64,000 nucleotides of DNA, taken from NCBI GenBank assembly GCA_019055375.1, contig JAHQIW010001897.1, positions 186,001 through 250,000 on the forward strand, read 5' to 3'. Shown here one piece after another: positions 12,901 to 23,794 of this stretch. The number at the start of each line of letters is the position of its first letter. The first letter of the stretch is position 1. Below the pieces are notes generated by a model. The model searched no databases. It saw only the letters and a list, made by a program, of their open reading frames with translations, and was not told the origin of the DNA. This DNA comes from Parelaphostrongylus tenuis. Taxonomy: Eukaryota > Nematoda > Chromadorea > Rhabditida > Metastrongylidae. Made by a program: the position numbers and the translations under genes.

Positions 12901-15900
12901 CGTGAAGATTATCCTCTCTTTTTTACTAAATTCTGCGGGATTGGCAGGGCATACTGTTTTTATGTTGTTTTGAGAACTGATAGACAACAATTAGACAATC
13001 AATCCCGACGACTACGGGACCATTCCGCAAGTTGACCGCCGTAGCGCAAGAGAACAGTATGAAACGATTCCGTCGCGCTTCTCCAGGATAGCGCTTGACA
13101 TCACGTTGTAAGCTTACTCGCTACGTTTTGGACAAACAGGGCTGGGCCACGTCATCACATCCACCGTATAGCCCGGATATTGCTCTATCGCATTAACACT
13201 TCTTCCGCGCACTAAAGCAGCATTTATAAAAGAAAATATTTCAAGACTACAACCAGCTCGAAAGTGACCTCACGGACTTCTTCGATCGCCGGCCTCATTT
13301 TTTTTTGGAGTAAAGCATCCAATCTTTGCCCAGCAAATGGTTACATATCATTGATCAGGAAGTGGTTACATTAATGATTTTTCAGAATAATAAACAAATG
13401 AGTTATTAAGTGTTAAAATGCGAGAGAAATTATGAGATAACACAATTTATGATTTGGCTATAGCTTCAACCTGACTGTGTTTGAATGTAGACTTGATTTC
13501 ACAAATCATTATCGTTGACAGATGAATACTGATAGCACCTGTAGATTAAAGTATGGCCGAGTGAAAAGCGAAACATCTCGATTGGTGCGGTAAACAGCAC
13601 GTGAGCTTCTTTAAAGGTGAATGAGAGTTCAAAGTCAGATTGAAGTTTTACGTAATTTTTGAAAAATATTTCAGCATCTTTGTGATTTCATCGCACAGCG
13701 TATTCTGCTACGAAAAATGATTAAGCAATCAATAAAAAGTCAAACTTTTCTCTGAAATACTATTTCAAATGAGCGAATTCACAAAAATCTATTAGTATGC
13801 GCAAACGTTAATAGAATAGTCAACGAGTTGACAGCTTTAAGGAGTTAGGACCTCAGAATACATTTGCTCTGGCGATTTAATGGCTTCTATAATTTTCGAA
13901 CGGTATCCCAATATTATGAGCGCATGTGGCGCAGTGGTTAGAGGTGCCCTGTGTCGCACACGAGGTCACTGGTTCGATCTCGCGCTCATGGCTCACCAAG
14001 CCATCCATCCCTCCCGGGTCGGTAAATTGGTACCAGACAGATCTCAGACTTGTCTGGGAGGGTAAGCAGCACTGACTCGGTTCAGCGGGAGGCCACCGCG
14101 AGTCATTGTAAAGGCCAGATGTGCATTTAATCACCTCAAACGAAGTTAAAAATTGAAGTCGAATGCATGGCGCATTCCTCAGGGATTGATTAACGTCGAG
14201 AGCTTTATCCTTATCCTTTTATCCCAATATTGTGTATTATTGAAACACCCAGTGCAGCCTACAAAAGCTCGACCAATCGATGGCGATGTTCGATCTTAAG
14301 CTTGAGACTCACCAAGTCTTTCATCGCTCCGGTGTCGGTGAAGTGGTACCAGATTTGTGTGGGATAATAGCACTGACTTAATACATCTCTAGGCCACCTC
14401 AAGTCACTGTATAGGCCGGATACACATTTGATCAACGCAAAGAATGTTAGATGAAGCCGGGTGCATGGCGTATCTTTCAGGATTCATCAACACTGAGCTT
14501 TACTCTTTCCATTTATCAAAAAGCTCAAAAATGGAAGAACAGTGTCTAATTTTTGAGAATTTGGGAGAAGCACCATTTGCAGACAAAAACCATGCACTGA
14601 GGACAGCTGTATGCGGTACACTGAAAAGAACCATGTTGACCTGGTAGACGGGATTCATCCTCTTCGTTTTCTTTTTTGTTCGAAAAATAAGAGCTGAAGC
14701 AAGAAGTTGAACATATGACGTTTCGTGGGTTATATAAAGCCAAAATTCAAATTCAGCGTTACTGAGATGTAAAATAGGCGTTAAAATCAATGCACAATCT
14801 TATGAATGTTGTAAACTTAACTGAAAACCAACCTAAAATGCATTACAATTGAGGTGAATCGTGGAATTGAGTGCCAATCCATTCTTCATTATCCTGATCA
14901 ACCGGTATCAAACTGTATTTTGAATATTCACTCGAAGACAACAAGACCGGAATTCTTCATTCCTGAGCTGGAACATAAAGTGGACTACGTTCAAGTTCCT
15001 GAATGTGTTAAGAGACTTGTCGAAGGTCGGACGGAGTAACTGAACAATGAGATATTCTAAATATCTGTTTATTCGAATGTTTTGATGTTCAGAAGACCTG
15101 AACAAAGCGAAGACTCCACAGCAAGCGATGATTGACAGAAATAAAAATTGGGGTGAGGTTTCCATAATGATATCTTTCTATATATTTCCTTCAAACTTGC
15201 TTGTATGCCTTCTAGCTCATTTCAGATTCGAAGTACGTTGTTTTCAAGGTATTCTGAAAGTAGTACGTGATGGTTCTATTGAAGACATTTCGCGATAGAG
15301 CACAATCATTACATTTTTACACAACTCAACTTTTTGAGATAGGACTCAGTGCTGTTACCATTAGTCATTGAACTAGCTTGCATAATCTTTACATCAAAGT
15401 CGATGTATCTTTTGGTACTCTTTCGTCATCTACGCGCATTTTGGCGGACTTCCAGCGGCAGTACAGCCTGACAACGAACAGAGTAAAATGACTGAAGAAC
15501 TTTTATATCAAAGAATCAAATTATATCTGAATGGCGATAAACTTATAACTGAGAGTTGTAAGCGTGAAAACTGTTAAGGACTTCCACCAGGTGTGGGGAT
15601 TGTGGAATCTGAGTGGTCTGAATGGACGGCTTGTGATCGACAAACGAGTACTCGCAGGCGTGATCGACTTTGTTCCGAGTGTGTGGAACGAGTTCAAGTG
15701 AGATAAAACGACATTAAATAGCTTTTATTTTTTGTTCATTTTCTATGTACCGTTCCTTTGTCGGCTTTGTTTCCATACGCCATCTGATTGCAGATGTTAT
15801 AATAAGAATTCCTCTAAATTCAACTTATACTGTTGAGACTTGTAGAAGGTTAAGAAGAGTCGAAGAGATTTTTTTGATATTGAACAGTTCGATTGACATC

Positions 15901-18900
15901 ATTTCAAGATGTCAGTTATTTGGAATACTGAAGTCGAAAGATAATACCAAATGAGAGCATAAGCACTGGAGGAAGTCTTCGGTAATTCTGAATTCACAAA
16001 TGCTGTGCTGTGTAGAAGTAGAGGAAGGGCTGGGGTTGAGCGGTTGTGATACTCGGAGGGGGGCTGATCTCCACCCACCAACACCCTCCGGCAAGCAGTC
16101 GAAAGCCCTACAAAGCGCCTCAACCTTTCTGTCCTTAAAATTTCAAGGAGTATTCGATCAGTATCCTACGATGTTCATAAAAAAGAAGAAAAGCGATTTA
16201 AATATTAGAAGTACTATGGTTCGCACAGTGATGAAAAAAATTGTGTTACGGATCAAGCAAAGTTTCAAAGTGATTTAGAAGCACATGAAATTTGGAGTAA
16301 ATATAAGTATTTGTTCAGAGCTTCTACATATTTCTATTTGTCGGTAGCACTGATTGAGATATCACAGAATACTACAAGGGTAGCTAGTTCGCAACCGCTT
16401 ATATAACCGTTTATGTACAGCTCAACAATGCATAATATGTCCAAAAGTAAAATCAGGAAAGAATGTTCAAAGCCCCCGGCCATACACAAATGCTTCAGGG
16501 ACTTCGCCCTCCTTGTCAGTGACCCACGTCCCACATCAAGCCCTGCATTGTAGCAAGGAGGGAGGCGTATGTGATGACGGTACAGTGTGCAATGGCACTG
16601 GTCCATCACCACTTCTCAGTCGATGGATCTCGGCTGGTAGAACAAAATTGATCCATGGCATCAATTGTTTTTAAAACCTCGCAATAAACATTCAACAACA
16701 TAGACAACAAACATAAACCCAAATGTTTATTGCGAGATTTCAAAAACAATCGATGCCATGGATCAATTATGTCTCAAAGGTTGAGACGATGGTTGCATGA
16801 GTACTGGTATAGTTCACCTTTTATTTTGCAGAGTATATGGGGGTAAGTACATCGGCGAAACAGGATGGTAACTCTGCAACCGCATAGAAGAACACCTATA
16901 CGGGAAGCGTAAAGCAAATCAAATACCCCACTTGACTCCCATAAGAATGTAAAACCTCAACGAGTTAAGTTTCCGAAGCATTCTTAATAAAATGCGTCGA
17001 TCCAAATATAATAATAGGGGAAATGTCTCGTTATGACACGTGATATGACCCAGTCTATAAGAGTGTTATTTTGATATGGAGGCACATCAGCGGTCCATGT
17101 GATCCCTGCACGGCTCGTCTCCACTTAGGCAACTCCGTGGAAAATTTATAAAAGCACCCACTATGTTAAAGATTGTCTTGTGCTCTATGCGATTGAAGTC
17201 TGGGTTCTGTTGTTTTCTTTCTATTGATGTAATAGAGAAGTTGGCTGAGTGAGTCGTGACCCTATCTTTCTAGGCTCTGAAGAAGGCAAAACTGCCGAAA
17301 CTTCAGCTGATGGAATACAATAAAGCATAACAACCCCATCTTTGGATTAAAAAAATAAAATTGCAAATTATTGTGTTTTAGTTGCAACCATGTTTCTCTA
17401 AGGAGAGTTTCAATCGTCTACTCAACACATTTACTGATGAGAACGAAGAAGGTACTGCTCGTTTTACAGTGTTAACTCCATATTTTCTTGATAACTAGTA
17501 ACAGTCATTGCATATTCCTTGTCAACAATATCGCATATTTTCAAGAACGATAATAAAATGCCTTTATCCTTATTCGCAGAATTTTTTGACATGGAGACGA
17601 TTTTTTTTATATGCTGTCTAGCGGGGCATTCTAGACCATGAAGAGATACTATTGAATGTGGCACGTGCAGCGAGCGCAATGATTAAGAGTATCGTGTGGT
17701 GCACAAGCGATTGTTTCCAAATTGGTGTATGACCTGTCTTCTACGAACACACTTGTTCACAGTCTCACGGAAGGTATTCTTATAGGCCAAATATGCACCC
17801 AGTTACATCCACAATGTTAAGTGAAAAACTAAGGTACGGAGCGCTTCTCAAGGATTGATCAACGTCGAACACTTTACGCTTTTTTTTCTTTCTCAACCAA
17901 AAAGATTATTATGCGGCGGCCTACAAATCCATCATACTAGTGCTATTTCGTCCTTGCTGACAAGATTCGTACGGATCGAAACAGAAATCCACAACAACAA
18001 CAAGCAATATGCTGTACGCGTGCAGCATGATATGACAATTTGAAAAAAGCGATAAGTTAATGCAATTTTCAGTGTTTTTGGGCCTATCAGCAACTGTGAC
18101 TTAGAGAAAGTATTGATGTTGATTAGTATAATCAATGTATCGTGTGTTTAAAAATTTTTGTCATTCGTCAAGAAAAAGAGAATGAAGATTCCGACAGATT
18201 ACTAAATTCAGCTGAATCTCCAGCAATACCCCATTCAAACTCTATGGAGGAAGTTCCACCAACACCTGTCATTCCATTTCGTGAGTGTCCGTGTGCTTTT
18301 CCATATCACCTTTCATTAGAACAATCCATAAATATTGGCCCTAAAGCAATAAGCATCAAGTTTAATATCAACCAAACCTAACTATGAGTGATTGTAGTAT
18401 CATCTGATTGCGCGCTTTCTTGGGAACATTTTAGTATACAGCTTTTCTGTAGTTTAAGATGAAGGTGTAGTGGAAACATATTTGCTTGCTCATGCACAAA
18501 AACTCATACACGATTGGCGGGCACGGTAAATTTTAGTGCAACGGCGCGCAAGATTAATGGAGTTTCCTGTGGACGACCCAGACGCGACTGATCGTCCAAA
18601 CTGTTCACTCCAGGTTTGAAAATCGCTAATTACTTTGTAGCCGTTCTCTGTGCAGGCGTATCATCGTCCCAATCTCCATTAATCTTTTGCGCCGCTTCAC
18701 TACCACTTTTTCCCTACGCGCCATTCGTGCATAAGTAGCAAGCAAGTTTGTTCCCAAAGCAGCTTCAATCTCAAGCAAGTTTAGACAGATGTTTCCCAAG
18801 ATACTCGAGAAAATGCGCAACTTAACTGCACGAAAATCATGCAGTTTCAATTACTTCTGCTTAGTAAATTTGGTGTTTATTACTCTAGTGCCAAATCTTA

Positions 18901-19024
18901 TGGAACGATCAATAATAGAAATTTTTTGTTTTTTGTAGCATTGGACTCATTGGCCACAAGCAAGAACAACTCATCGGCTGTGGAGTTCTTTGGTCCTCCT
19001 TTCAAAGATCTCAACACTGTTTGA
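3576..19024 (+). CDS. NOAH/NompA-type cuticle matrix protein (PAN + TSP1), partial multi-exon gene
   Basis: Exons: 3576-3657, 3734-3872, 3925-3976, 4494-4617, 4672-4737, 6535-6603, 6686-6766, 6833-6992, 7056-7118, 7259-7326, 14854-15025, 15591-15697, 17382-17451, 18173-18280, 18939-19018 (or on to a stop at 19022-19024). Every junction keeps phase except one single-base problem in exon 3734-3872. The product has PAN/apple modules (cysteine-rich extracellular adhesion folds), one thrombospondin type-1 repeat and an acidic Ser/Pro-rich tail. In nematodes this combination points to NOAH-1/NOAH-2, NompA relatives that link epidermis and sensory endings to the apical matrix and normally end in a ZP domain. 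Family identity is from memory of its domain style and local motifs. I found no start codon, signal peptide or ZP domain, so both ends are probably missing. Introns at 3977 and 4618 appear to use GC donors. Confidence 0.75.
4494..4737 (+). CDS. Inter-module exons of the NOAH-type gene
   Basis: Exon 4494-4617 (SDYKCAPALQPSIGTIYLVL then REDCFEESKP) follows exon 3925-3976 in phase and ends at a GC donor (cag|gcaagt). Exon 4672-4737 encodes a proline-rich stretch (EEKTQPPPRDPFSVHAVE) and ends in phase 0 at gtggct. The next exon (6535) also begins in phase 0, so reading continues across a 1.8-kb intron that holds a mariner relic. Confidence 0.65.
6056..6430 (+). pseudogene. mariner transposase N-terminal relic
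   Basis: Conceptual translation gives the mariner DNA-binding region: an HFYYKLG-like helix, RTAQRWFKTFLEERDRLTDK, a P-x-E-GR-x-REV hook motif, then a V-K-W-IEEDP segment. Several in-frame stops interrupt it and no catalytic D,D34D half follows. It is a dead fragment inside the 4738-6534 intron of the PAN gene. Confidence 0.75.
6535..6992 (+). CDS. PAN module 2 exons of the NOAH-type gene
   Basis: Exons 6535-6603 (VLPIVPDCPLGEKARVQIID), 6686-6766 (ends KKCVHACLTST) and 6833-6992 (LPLLCRSAHFNRLSTKCSIY). The 66-nt segment 6767-6832 is open in frame, but it has a GTATGC donor and a TTACAG acceptor. Removing it restores normal PAN spacing between CVHAC and LLCRSAHF, so I treat it as an intron. 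Retention would add 22 residues and could be an alternative form. Confidence 0.8.
7056..15025 (+). CDS. PAN module 3 exons of the NOAH-type gene, split by a 7.5-kb intron
   Basis: Exons 7056-7118 (MILPLSCDEVFRRIPQHILL), 7259-7326 (HASEILTSTSEEECIRECIL) and 14854-15025 (GIECQSILHYPDQPVSNCIL). Phases match exactly (1, 0, 0). The two halves of one PAN fold join across intron 7327-14853. The last exon ends with ECVKRLVE plus one base and continues into the TSP1 exon. The intron contains SINEs, a Penelope-like element with a ribozyme motif, and a mariner relic. Confidence 0.8.
7975..8215 (+). mobile_element. Chimeric tRNA-SINE (second head type, common body)
   Basis: The head at about 7975-8050 resembles a tRNA with the A-box-like string ggtggtgtaatggg and a decayed B box, and matches the head at 59820-59900. 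The body at about 8090-8215 (agtcattgtatagac, gtcgaatgcatggcgcat, tttatcct) is the 3' part of the common SINE seen at 13.9, 48 and 59 kb. The combination suggests a head swap between SINE types. Confidence 0.5.
8220..10300. other. Intronic sequence, nothing recognised
   Basis: This lies inside the long intron of the PAN gene. The longest frame (9543-9896, plus) has no recognisable motif, no splice context and no repeat partner in the window. Confidence 0.4.
10345..10379 (-). ncRNA. Minimal hammerhead ribozyme motif of a Penelope-like element
   Basis: On the minus strand the 35 nt parse as stem I GGCU/AGCC, core CUGAAGA, an extra A, stem II GGUG-GGU-CGCC, core GAAA, and a two-pair loop-less stem III ending in the GUC cleavage triplet. 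The U-G pair in stem II here is a C-G pair in the 34986-35020 copy, so pairing is preserved. Short loop-less stem III hammerheads that cleave as dimers are known from Penelope-like elements. The site lies about 220 bp downstream of the endonuclease frame, as expected for the element's terminal repeat. Confidence 0.75.
10400..11255 (-). mobile_element. Penelope-like element 1, GIY-YIG endonuclease portion
   Basis: Minus-strand frame 11158-10601 (185 codons) has a two-cysteine knuckle (CIICPKGKEGNC), then TIYLPTCKTCGEEYIGETG, the GIY-YIG nuclease signature, and RIREHL with the catalytic-type arginine. This domain follows the reverse transcriptase in canonical Penelope-like retroelements. The RT is absent, so the copy is truncated upstream. 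Similarity to the 26-kb copy stops near 11255, so both share a breakpoint. The frame is uninterrupted over the endonuclease, making this the best-preserved copy. Confidence 0.85.
11260..12560. other. Intronic sequence, nothing recognised
   Basis: Short frames at 11282-11476, 11654-11962 and 11949-12224 (plus) show no motif I know and no splice signals linking them to the flanking PAN exons. Confidence 0.4.
12570..13390 (+). pseudogene. mariner transposase catalytic-domain relic
   Basis: Broken frames read VTLDESWVYSK (first catalytic Asp region, cf. the mariner V-x-x-DE-x-W motif), an RHGK-x-SS-like segment, and SSHPPYSPDIALSH (second Asp region, HPPYSPDLxPxD in mariners), then a C-terminal tail. 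At least five stops or frameshifts make it inactive. It is a separate copy from the N-terminal relic at 6.1 kb. Confidence 0.75.
13915..14225 (+). mobile_element. tRNA-derived SINE, best-preserved copy
   Basis: The tRNA-like head has a pol III A box (gtggcgcagtggttagagg) and a B box (ggttcgatctc). The body includes ccatccatccctcccgg, gtaccagacagatctcagac, gaggccaccgcgagtc and gaatgcatggcgcattcc. The tail is rich in atccttatcc. The same order recurs in about eight other copies in the window. No coding capacity; a LINE or PLE partner would be needed to move it. Confidence 0.85.
14284..14517 (+). mobile_element. tRNA-derived SINE, degraded copy
   Basis: Same body as the 13915-14225 copy (gtcggtgaagtggtaccaga, aggccacctcaagtcac, gtgcatggcgtat, tcatcaacactgagc), but the head is mostly lost. 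It is in direct tandem with the preceding copy, just upstream of the exon at 14854. Confidence 0.7.
15591..17451 (+). CDS. Thrombospondin type-1 repeat exons of the NOAH-type gene
   Basis: Exon 15591-15697 encodes VESEWSEWTACDRQTSTRRR followed by DRLCSEC: the WxxW tryptophan ladder, the first cysteine and the basic strand of a TSP1 fold. Exon 17382-17451 (LQPCFSKESF then NRLLNTFTDENEE) joins in phase 0 and supplies a further cysteine. The splice acceptor tattgtgttttag is strong. The 1.7-kb intron between them holds a fold-back element and a plus-strand Penelope-like relic. Confidence 0.75.
15990..16215 (+). repeat. Dispersed repeat with a shared protein-like string
   Basis: A G/C-rich start (gctggggttgagcggttgtg) is followed by a frame reading SLKFQGVFDQYPTMFIKKKK. 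Related strings occur at 27390-27600 (minus, SRLQQNLLDQYSTAFIKKTN) and 40240-40380 (plus, YENLLRQHHLTFIRN), with a weaker one at 33260-33420. It is a transposon-derived family that I cannot assign. Confidence 0.5.
16494..16780. mobile_element. Fold-back element, copy A
   Basis: Two parts. A leader (gtcagtgacccacgtcccac, gcaaggagggaggcgtatgt) is followed by a long inverted repeat with arms 16646-16692 and 16722-16768 that pair nearly throughout. Copy B at 56012-56287 has the same leader and arms with a different loop, so this is a repeated non-autonomous element and not chance. Confidence 0.75.
16800..17340 (+). mobile_element. Penelope-like element 2 (plus strand), endonuclease fragment
   Basis: Plus-strand translation gives VYGGKYIGETGW, a stop, then RIEEHLYGKRKANQIPH, matching the GIY-YIG core of the other copies. 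The ribozyme motif at 17273-17308 follows, at the same relative place as in the minus-strand copies. Only the 3' end of the element is present. Confidence 0.75.
17273..17308 (+). ncRNA. Hammerhead-like motif of Penelope-like element 2
   Basis: Stem I GGCU/AGCU, CUGAAGA, extra A, stem II GGCA-AAAC-UGCC (four perfect pairs with a different sequence from the other copies), GAAA, then a UUC triplet where the others have GUC. The stem III C-G pair is therefore lost. It is probably weakened, but covariation in stem II supports a real fold. Confidence 0.6.
17680..17885 (+). mobile_element. tRNA-derived SINE, 3' fragment
   Basis: Diverged body and tail (gtattcttataggccaaata, aaggattgatcaacgtcgaa). 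No head boxes survive. It lies in the 17452-18172 intron. Confidence 0.5.
18173..19024 (+). CDS. Acidic Ser/Pro-rich linker exons of the NOAH-type gene
   Basis: Exon 18173-18280 (SDRLLNSAESPAIPHSNSME then EVPPTPVIPF) starts in phase 1, matching the end of exon 17382-17451, and ends at a consensus donor gtgagt. Exon 18939-19018 (LDSLATSKNNSSAVEFFGPP then FKDLNT) joins in phase 1. The frame either stops at TGA 19022-19024 or uses the weak donor gtttga at 19019, in phase 0, to reach a distal exon. A NOAH protein would need a ZP domain after this point. Confidence 0.6.
18404..18826. mobile_element. About 420-bp fold-back/MITE family, copy 1
   Basis: Sub-terminal inverted repeats: attgcgcgctttcttgggaa at the left, and gaaaatgcgcaac at the right. 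Inner arms (cacgattggc / gccattcgtgc, aagattaatgga / tccattaatctt) also pair. Copy 3 at 63115-63532 has the same length and the same internal landmark (gtttcctgtggacg). Interrupted small frames carry no recognisable protein. It sits inside the 18281-18938 intron. Confidence 0.7.
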
Positions 19025-22000
19025 AAGTCATCGTTTATAACAATTTAAAGACTGTATATAATGTTTATTTCGTTTTTTTCGCACTTTTCTGTCATCAGGC
19101 AGGCAATTTTGAGAAGAATTATTTGCTGGACAAAGATTTTCCACTAAACTTTCAGTGATCATTGGAAAGCCTAAAATTTCGCAGGATTCAAAAGTGTACT
19201 TTTTGGAGGACTTTTTTTTTTACACCGCTCTAGCAAAAAAAAAATGTAAATCACACGCGTCGCTTACTATCGCATTTACATCAAAAACATTCCTTTTTCT
19301 TGAATAATCAACGACCAGTCAATAATGGAAATATTGTTGGTTTGAAAAATGTGTCTATGTATTGAAAAAGCTTTCTTAGAGCCCCATAGCAAAGAAAATA
19401 AATTGGTGTTCCACAAACGTGCTCTTTTCGAGCAAAAAGTTATGTTTCTAGACAGATAACAGTATTCAATTAAGCGAGTTCAATCGAGTTTGACACTATG
19501 CTTGTTTGCTAGGAAGACCGTTCTACTGACCTGTAGCAGGAAAAATAGTATCAAGCTCTAAACACGTAGGGCATTTCTGATGGCCTAGGTGTGTGAGTGG
19601 CCGTGGATAGATAGCTGCGATCCATAGAGCGAGCAGGCGGGATTCACATGTGGAGTACGATTTTCGTCACTAAACTTAGGATTTCTTTTTGCTTTAAAAA
19701 AGTCTTCCAATGAAATACATGTCCCTGACACTTCAAAATTTCCTCTGCACTTTCATATACTTATGTTCATAGCAAAGTGCTGAGGCTTAGACACAGTTAG
19801 GCCTACTAAACGAGCTTGTTTGCCAGTATATTAGGGAAGTGAAAAGCCTGAGCCCTAGAACGATAGAACAAAGTTTCTTCTACAATCGTAGTACAAAAAA
19901 ATCAAGAAATCTTCAAAACTGAGAAAGGTTTCAAATGAATGACGAAAATTCGTGTGATAACTCACGGCACGTGTGAAACACAGTTTTCCTTTTCCTCCTA
20001 CCTCACTGTACAGAAACATTTCCAGAAATCTATTAGGTTTTTGAATTCTTTAAGATTTACGCTATGGAACAATTACCAGTAGTCCAAAAAAAGAGCTCTG
20101 TCCTGCGAAAAATACACGTGATAGCGAGTGATGGCAACATCTGTGAAACACAATTTTATTCAAAACAGCACCTAATAGAGCCTTCCTAAAGGACGAGTGC
20201 ATTTTGAGACCTATAATACGATATGCACTGTTTAATAGTTAGTGAAAATTTTTGAAAACAGCTTTATCCAGCGAAATATCACCTGTATCACCTGTCGTCC
20301 CGTTGTGTCGAGTGACTCGAACGGGTACCAGCAACACTTCCATTTTTCCGTAAAGAAATTAGACCCTCGGGTCTGTGGTCTTCCTGCAGAGTGCTCGAAT
20401 AGAGATAAAGAGAAACTCTTTTGTTTGAAAGTGCATTAAAAACTCCAATTATTTATGCTTTTTTATATTCAAAGTATTTCATGCAGCTGTTTTTATAGGA
20501 TTCTGAGGATGATGACTTTTGCACCTGAAAAACGTCATTTATGGGAACTACTTTGCAGATTTAGTGAGCAAAAGTAACTGAAATTGCTTGATCTTAATAT
20601 CGTTCAACTGCGCATTTTCTTGCAAACATTTCGGTATACAATTTGCTCACTATTGCCGATCGAACTGTCGTAAGAACAAATTCGCTTAGTATTCATGCAC
20701 GATTGGCGCGGGGAAAAATGCTTGTGAAGCGACGCACAAGATTAATGGAGCTTGCAGCGAACTCCCTCTTTAGGCAAGGACGGCAAAGTTGTAAACCAGA
20801 TGTCAACAAAAAATGCACAATTGACACATTACTACTAAGCTCATGTATTTTTTTTTGCCAAAATCAAATTAAAAACCAATACGGCATGAACCATCCAATT
20901 TTCCTCATAAAACACTCGACTTCATGTTGCAAACGTGATCGAAAACGTCATAAAAGAGCAGAGGTCAGAGGTTTAGGAAATTTCACCTTACACGTCTTAC
21001 TATCCCGACATTGCAGTGTCAGATTACCACGCTAAACTGCAAAATTAAAATTACATATTAGCAATTTCAATAAAATAGCGTTTTTCGCGTACAAAAGTTG
21101 CCTTTTTCTAATTCATATGAAAACCATCATATAAAATATTTTATTCATAAGAATCATATGAACAAACAGCTTTTTTGATTCACTTCGATGAAAATAAAGC
21201 GTTTGCGTATCTTTATTTTTACTATTATTACAGCAAAAAAAATTTGTACTTCTAATAGCATCGACCTTTCGACTGCGCGTTCAATAACGCCAAATGATTT
21301 TTATATCCCGCTCACGCAGCAACCAGGTTTCTGTTGCAAACATTAGGGCAGGGATAATTGTCGAGTCGAAAAGGTGGGTACGGCGTCGGATGTTTTTCGT
21401 CTTCTTCACTACGTCCTTGATGCTTCAAAGAGCTCCCCAAGCCGCTCGTTTTCCTCTACTCAACTCGCGAACTAGATTGTTCATCATGCTGACACCACGA
21501 CCTAGATAGATATAAGTGTATCATTCGGAAATGCTCGCTGCGATGAACGTGACTGAGGCATTCAAAACCCATCCGTTCCTCAAGAACACTGTTTTCGTTC
21601 AGCGAAATATAAACGAGATAATGTTTAACGCGTGCCAAGCATAGTTTTATTTTTAGTGCTACAGCGCTGTAAGAAAGCATTTCTGAGAAATAGATACATT
21701 TTCCAATATTTAAGATTTGAGCTTTTGAACAAATACCAGTAGTCTAATAAAGAATTTAGCCCAGCAAACAAGGTCCCTTAGAAAAAAGGCCTGCTTTATG
21801 ACAGAAAAGTACCCGTTTTTTCTTAGTAGAGAACTCTCTACGCATTTTTTTTTCTCAGTGAAACTCACAACTTTTGCTAGATTATGTGTTGTGCTACTGT
21901 CTTGTTTTAGATAATTATTTTACGTCAAACACATTTTGCTTCTTATCGATGGATTTTGAACTCTTTTATTGATTCGACTTTCAATAATTCTATGGAATGT

Positions 22001-23500
22001 AGCATAGTCGAAATACAAGTCATCATTCAATTCCAAAACACTAGGTTTGCGGCATTTCTAGATTACAAACTCCCAGTGCTCTTTAGTCTCATCGTGCTTA
22101 GAAAAATTTATGAGCGTTAACCTGCTACATACAACGTTACGTCTCTCGGTATCGCTATTGCAGGATTACTAATATTCTAAGGGAAGAGCTCTGCACTGCG
22201 AGTGATATTCGTGTGTGGAGCAAAAATTTATTCTCGTCTACTACAATGCTGTAAGAGGGCCATTTCAGAAAATAGTCATATTTTTGAATTTCTTGAGATT
22301 TACGCTATCGAATGATCATTAAGAATCCAGGAGAGGAGCTCTGAATTGCGTAATATAAGCGCGATAATGCGAAACGCGTATGAGATATGACTTTTTTCCA
22401 ATCGTGCAGTCTTGGAAGGAAATTATTCTGAAAAACAAGTAGAATTCCGGATTTTACGAGATCTGTGCTTTTGAACGCTTGCTAAGACTTCAATGGGAAG
22501 CCTTTGTTGAACCACAAAATTTCCGGTAGTTTTTAGTTATCCGTACCCTGTTTCGACCCCTTGAAAACAAACGCATTTTTTGGTCATTTCTATTGCTCAT
22601 TCAATAGCTTAACTCGAGAGAGTTTGGATGGTGCATTTTATTTTCAAAAACACTCCTCAATTCTGCTGAAACAGAAAAAATAAAATTTTGTTACTCATTT
22701 GAAAATTTCTCGCTGCACAAAGCCATTTATCTAGACTTTTGACAACTTCTCGATAGATCAAATTCCAAAGATCCCAACAATGTAATTGTTTTTTAAAACG
22801 GACTTCTTATTAAGCTGTAACAGCCAAAAGAATATTGGATCTCACACTCGGCGCGCAGAGTGTGTCTTAACGAAGCGGCTGAGCATGTAAGATCGTCAAA
22901 AAGTCCGTGGACCGAAAGCTTCAATCGATAACCTTTCTAGCACAGAGGTTTGTTTGTAGCACGCCATGTTTTTGTAGGAATATGGCCGCATCGTTTTCAT
23001 TTTGTTAAATCATAAAGGCTCATAATTGAGGGACTCGATGAAAACCAGCAGAAAGCAATTGAAAGGCAATCGATTTGCAGCAGAATGGTGTCGCTTGTTG
23101 TGAAATCTTATTGACGTGCTGGTAAAAGCATGTTGGCTTGGCTACAATATGGCGAAATCTTGTCCGCATACCACCAAGGCAACGTGGTCTGAAATCGTTG
23201 TCGCGCTGCGCGAAACCTAACATTCTTTCGGCTGTTAGAGAGCAATAAAAACTTTTTTCAAAGCCAAGAGCACTGTCGAAATCGACGAAATTCGAGCTAT
23301 CGAACGATTGCTAAAAGTCTGAAAGAAAACTCGTGCTCAACGAGAAGTACTTCAATATGAAACATAATTTTATTTTTGCTATTGCAGCGCAATATTACAG
23401 CCTCTTTGAAAATATTGTGCAATATTGAAATTGTTGACATTTAAGCTATTAGGTGATTGCTGGAACATAAAAAACGGACAAAAGGCGCGTTCTTCTCAAG
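19025..23500. repeat. Cluster of old dispersed repeat fragments
   Basis: At least six diverged pieces share a core like 'agatttacgctatcgaacgattgcta' followed by 'gagctctg(c/t)nctgcg' (near 20040-20110, 21700-21765, 22140-22200, 22290-22350, 23270-23340 and 23410-23470). Further pieces lie at 1.9-2.1, 31.7 and 57.4 kb. This is decayed transposon DNA of unknown class. No exon supported; the cysteine-containing frame at 20242-20439 has no clear splice context. Confidence 0.55.
20601..20768. mobile_element. 420-bp fold-back/MITE family, copy 2 (left half)
   Basis: Begins cgttcaactgcgcattttct and includes cacgattggcgcgggg and cacaagattaatggagc, as in the left half of copies 1 and 3. The right half is absent. 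Confidence 0.6.
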
Positions 23501-23794
23501 GGATTGAAGAAAGGCACGGATAATAGTAATAACCCCGTTTTGCAAAACTCAGTTTTCCCTTGGTTGCTGCAACGCATTATAAAGTCCGTTTAAAATACCA
23601 AAAATACCCTTGAGATTTGATCTATCTATTTAAGAAGGGGTTAAATAAAACAGAAGGAAATTATATCGATCACATATATATCGAATATCTGTTAGCATAT
23701 GGAGTTCAGTTTCGATATCGACTGCCAGGCCAAACCGTTGACGACTGTTTGTTGACAGATTAATGAGTTGTGGCGTAGAAAGAGTGGTGACAAA

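Noticed and set aside
20242..20439. Cysteine-containing frame as a ZP exon
   Set aside because: No ZP signature, weak splice context, and it lies inside the old repeat cluster.
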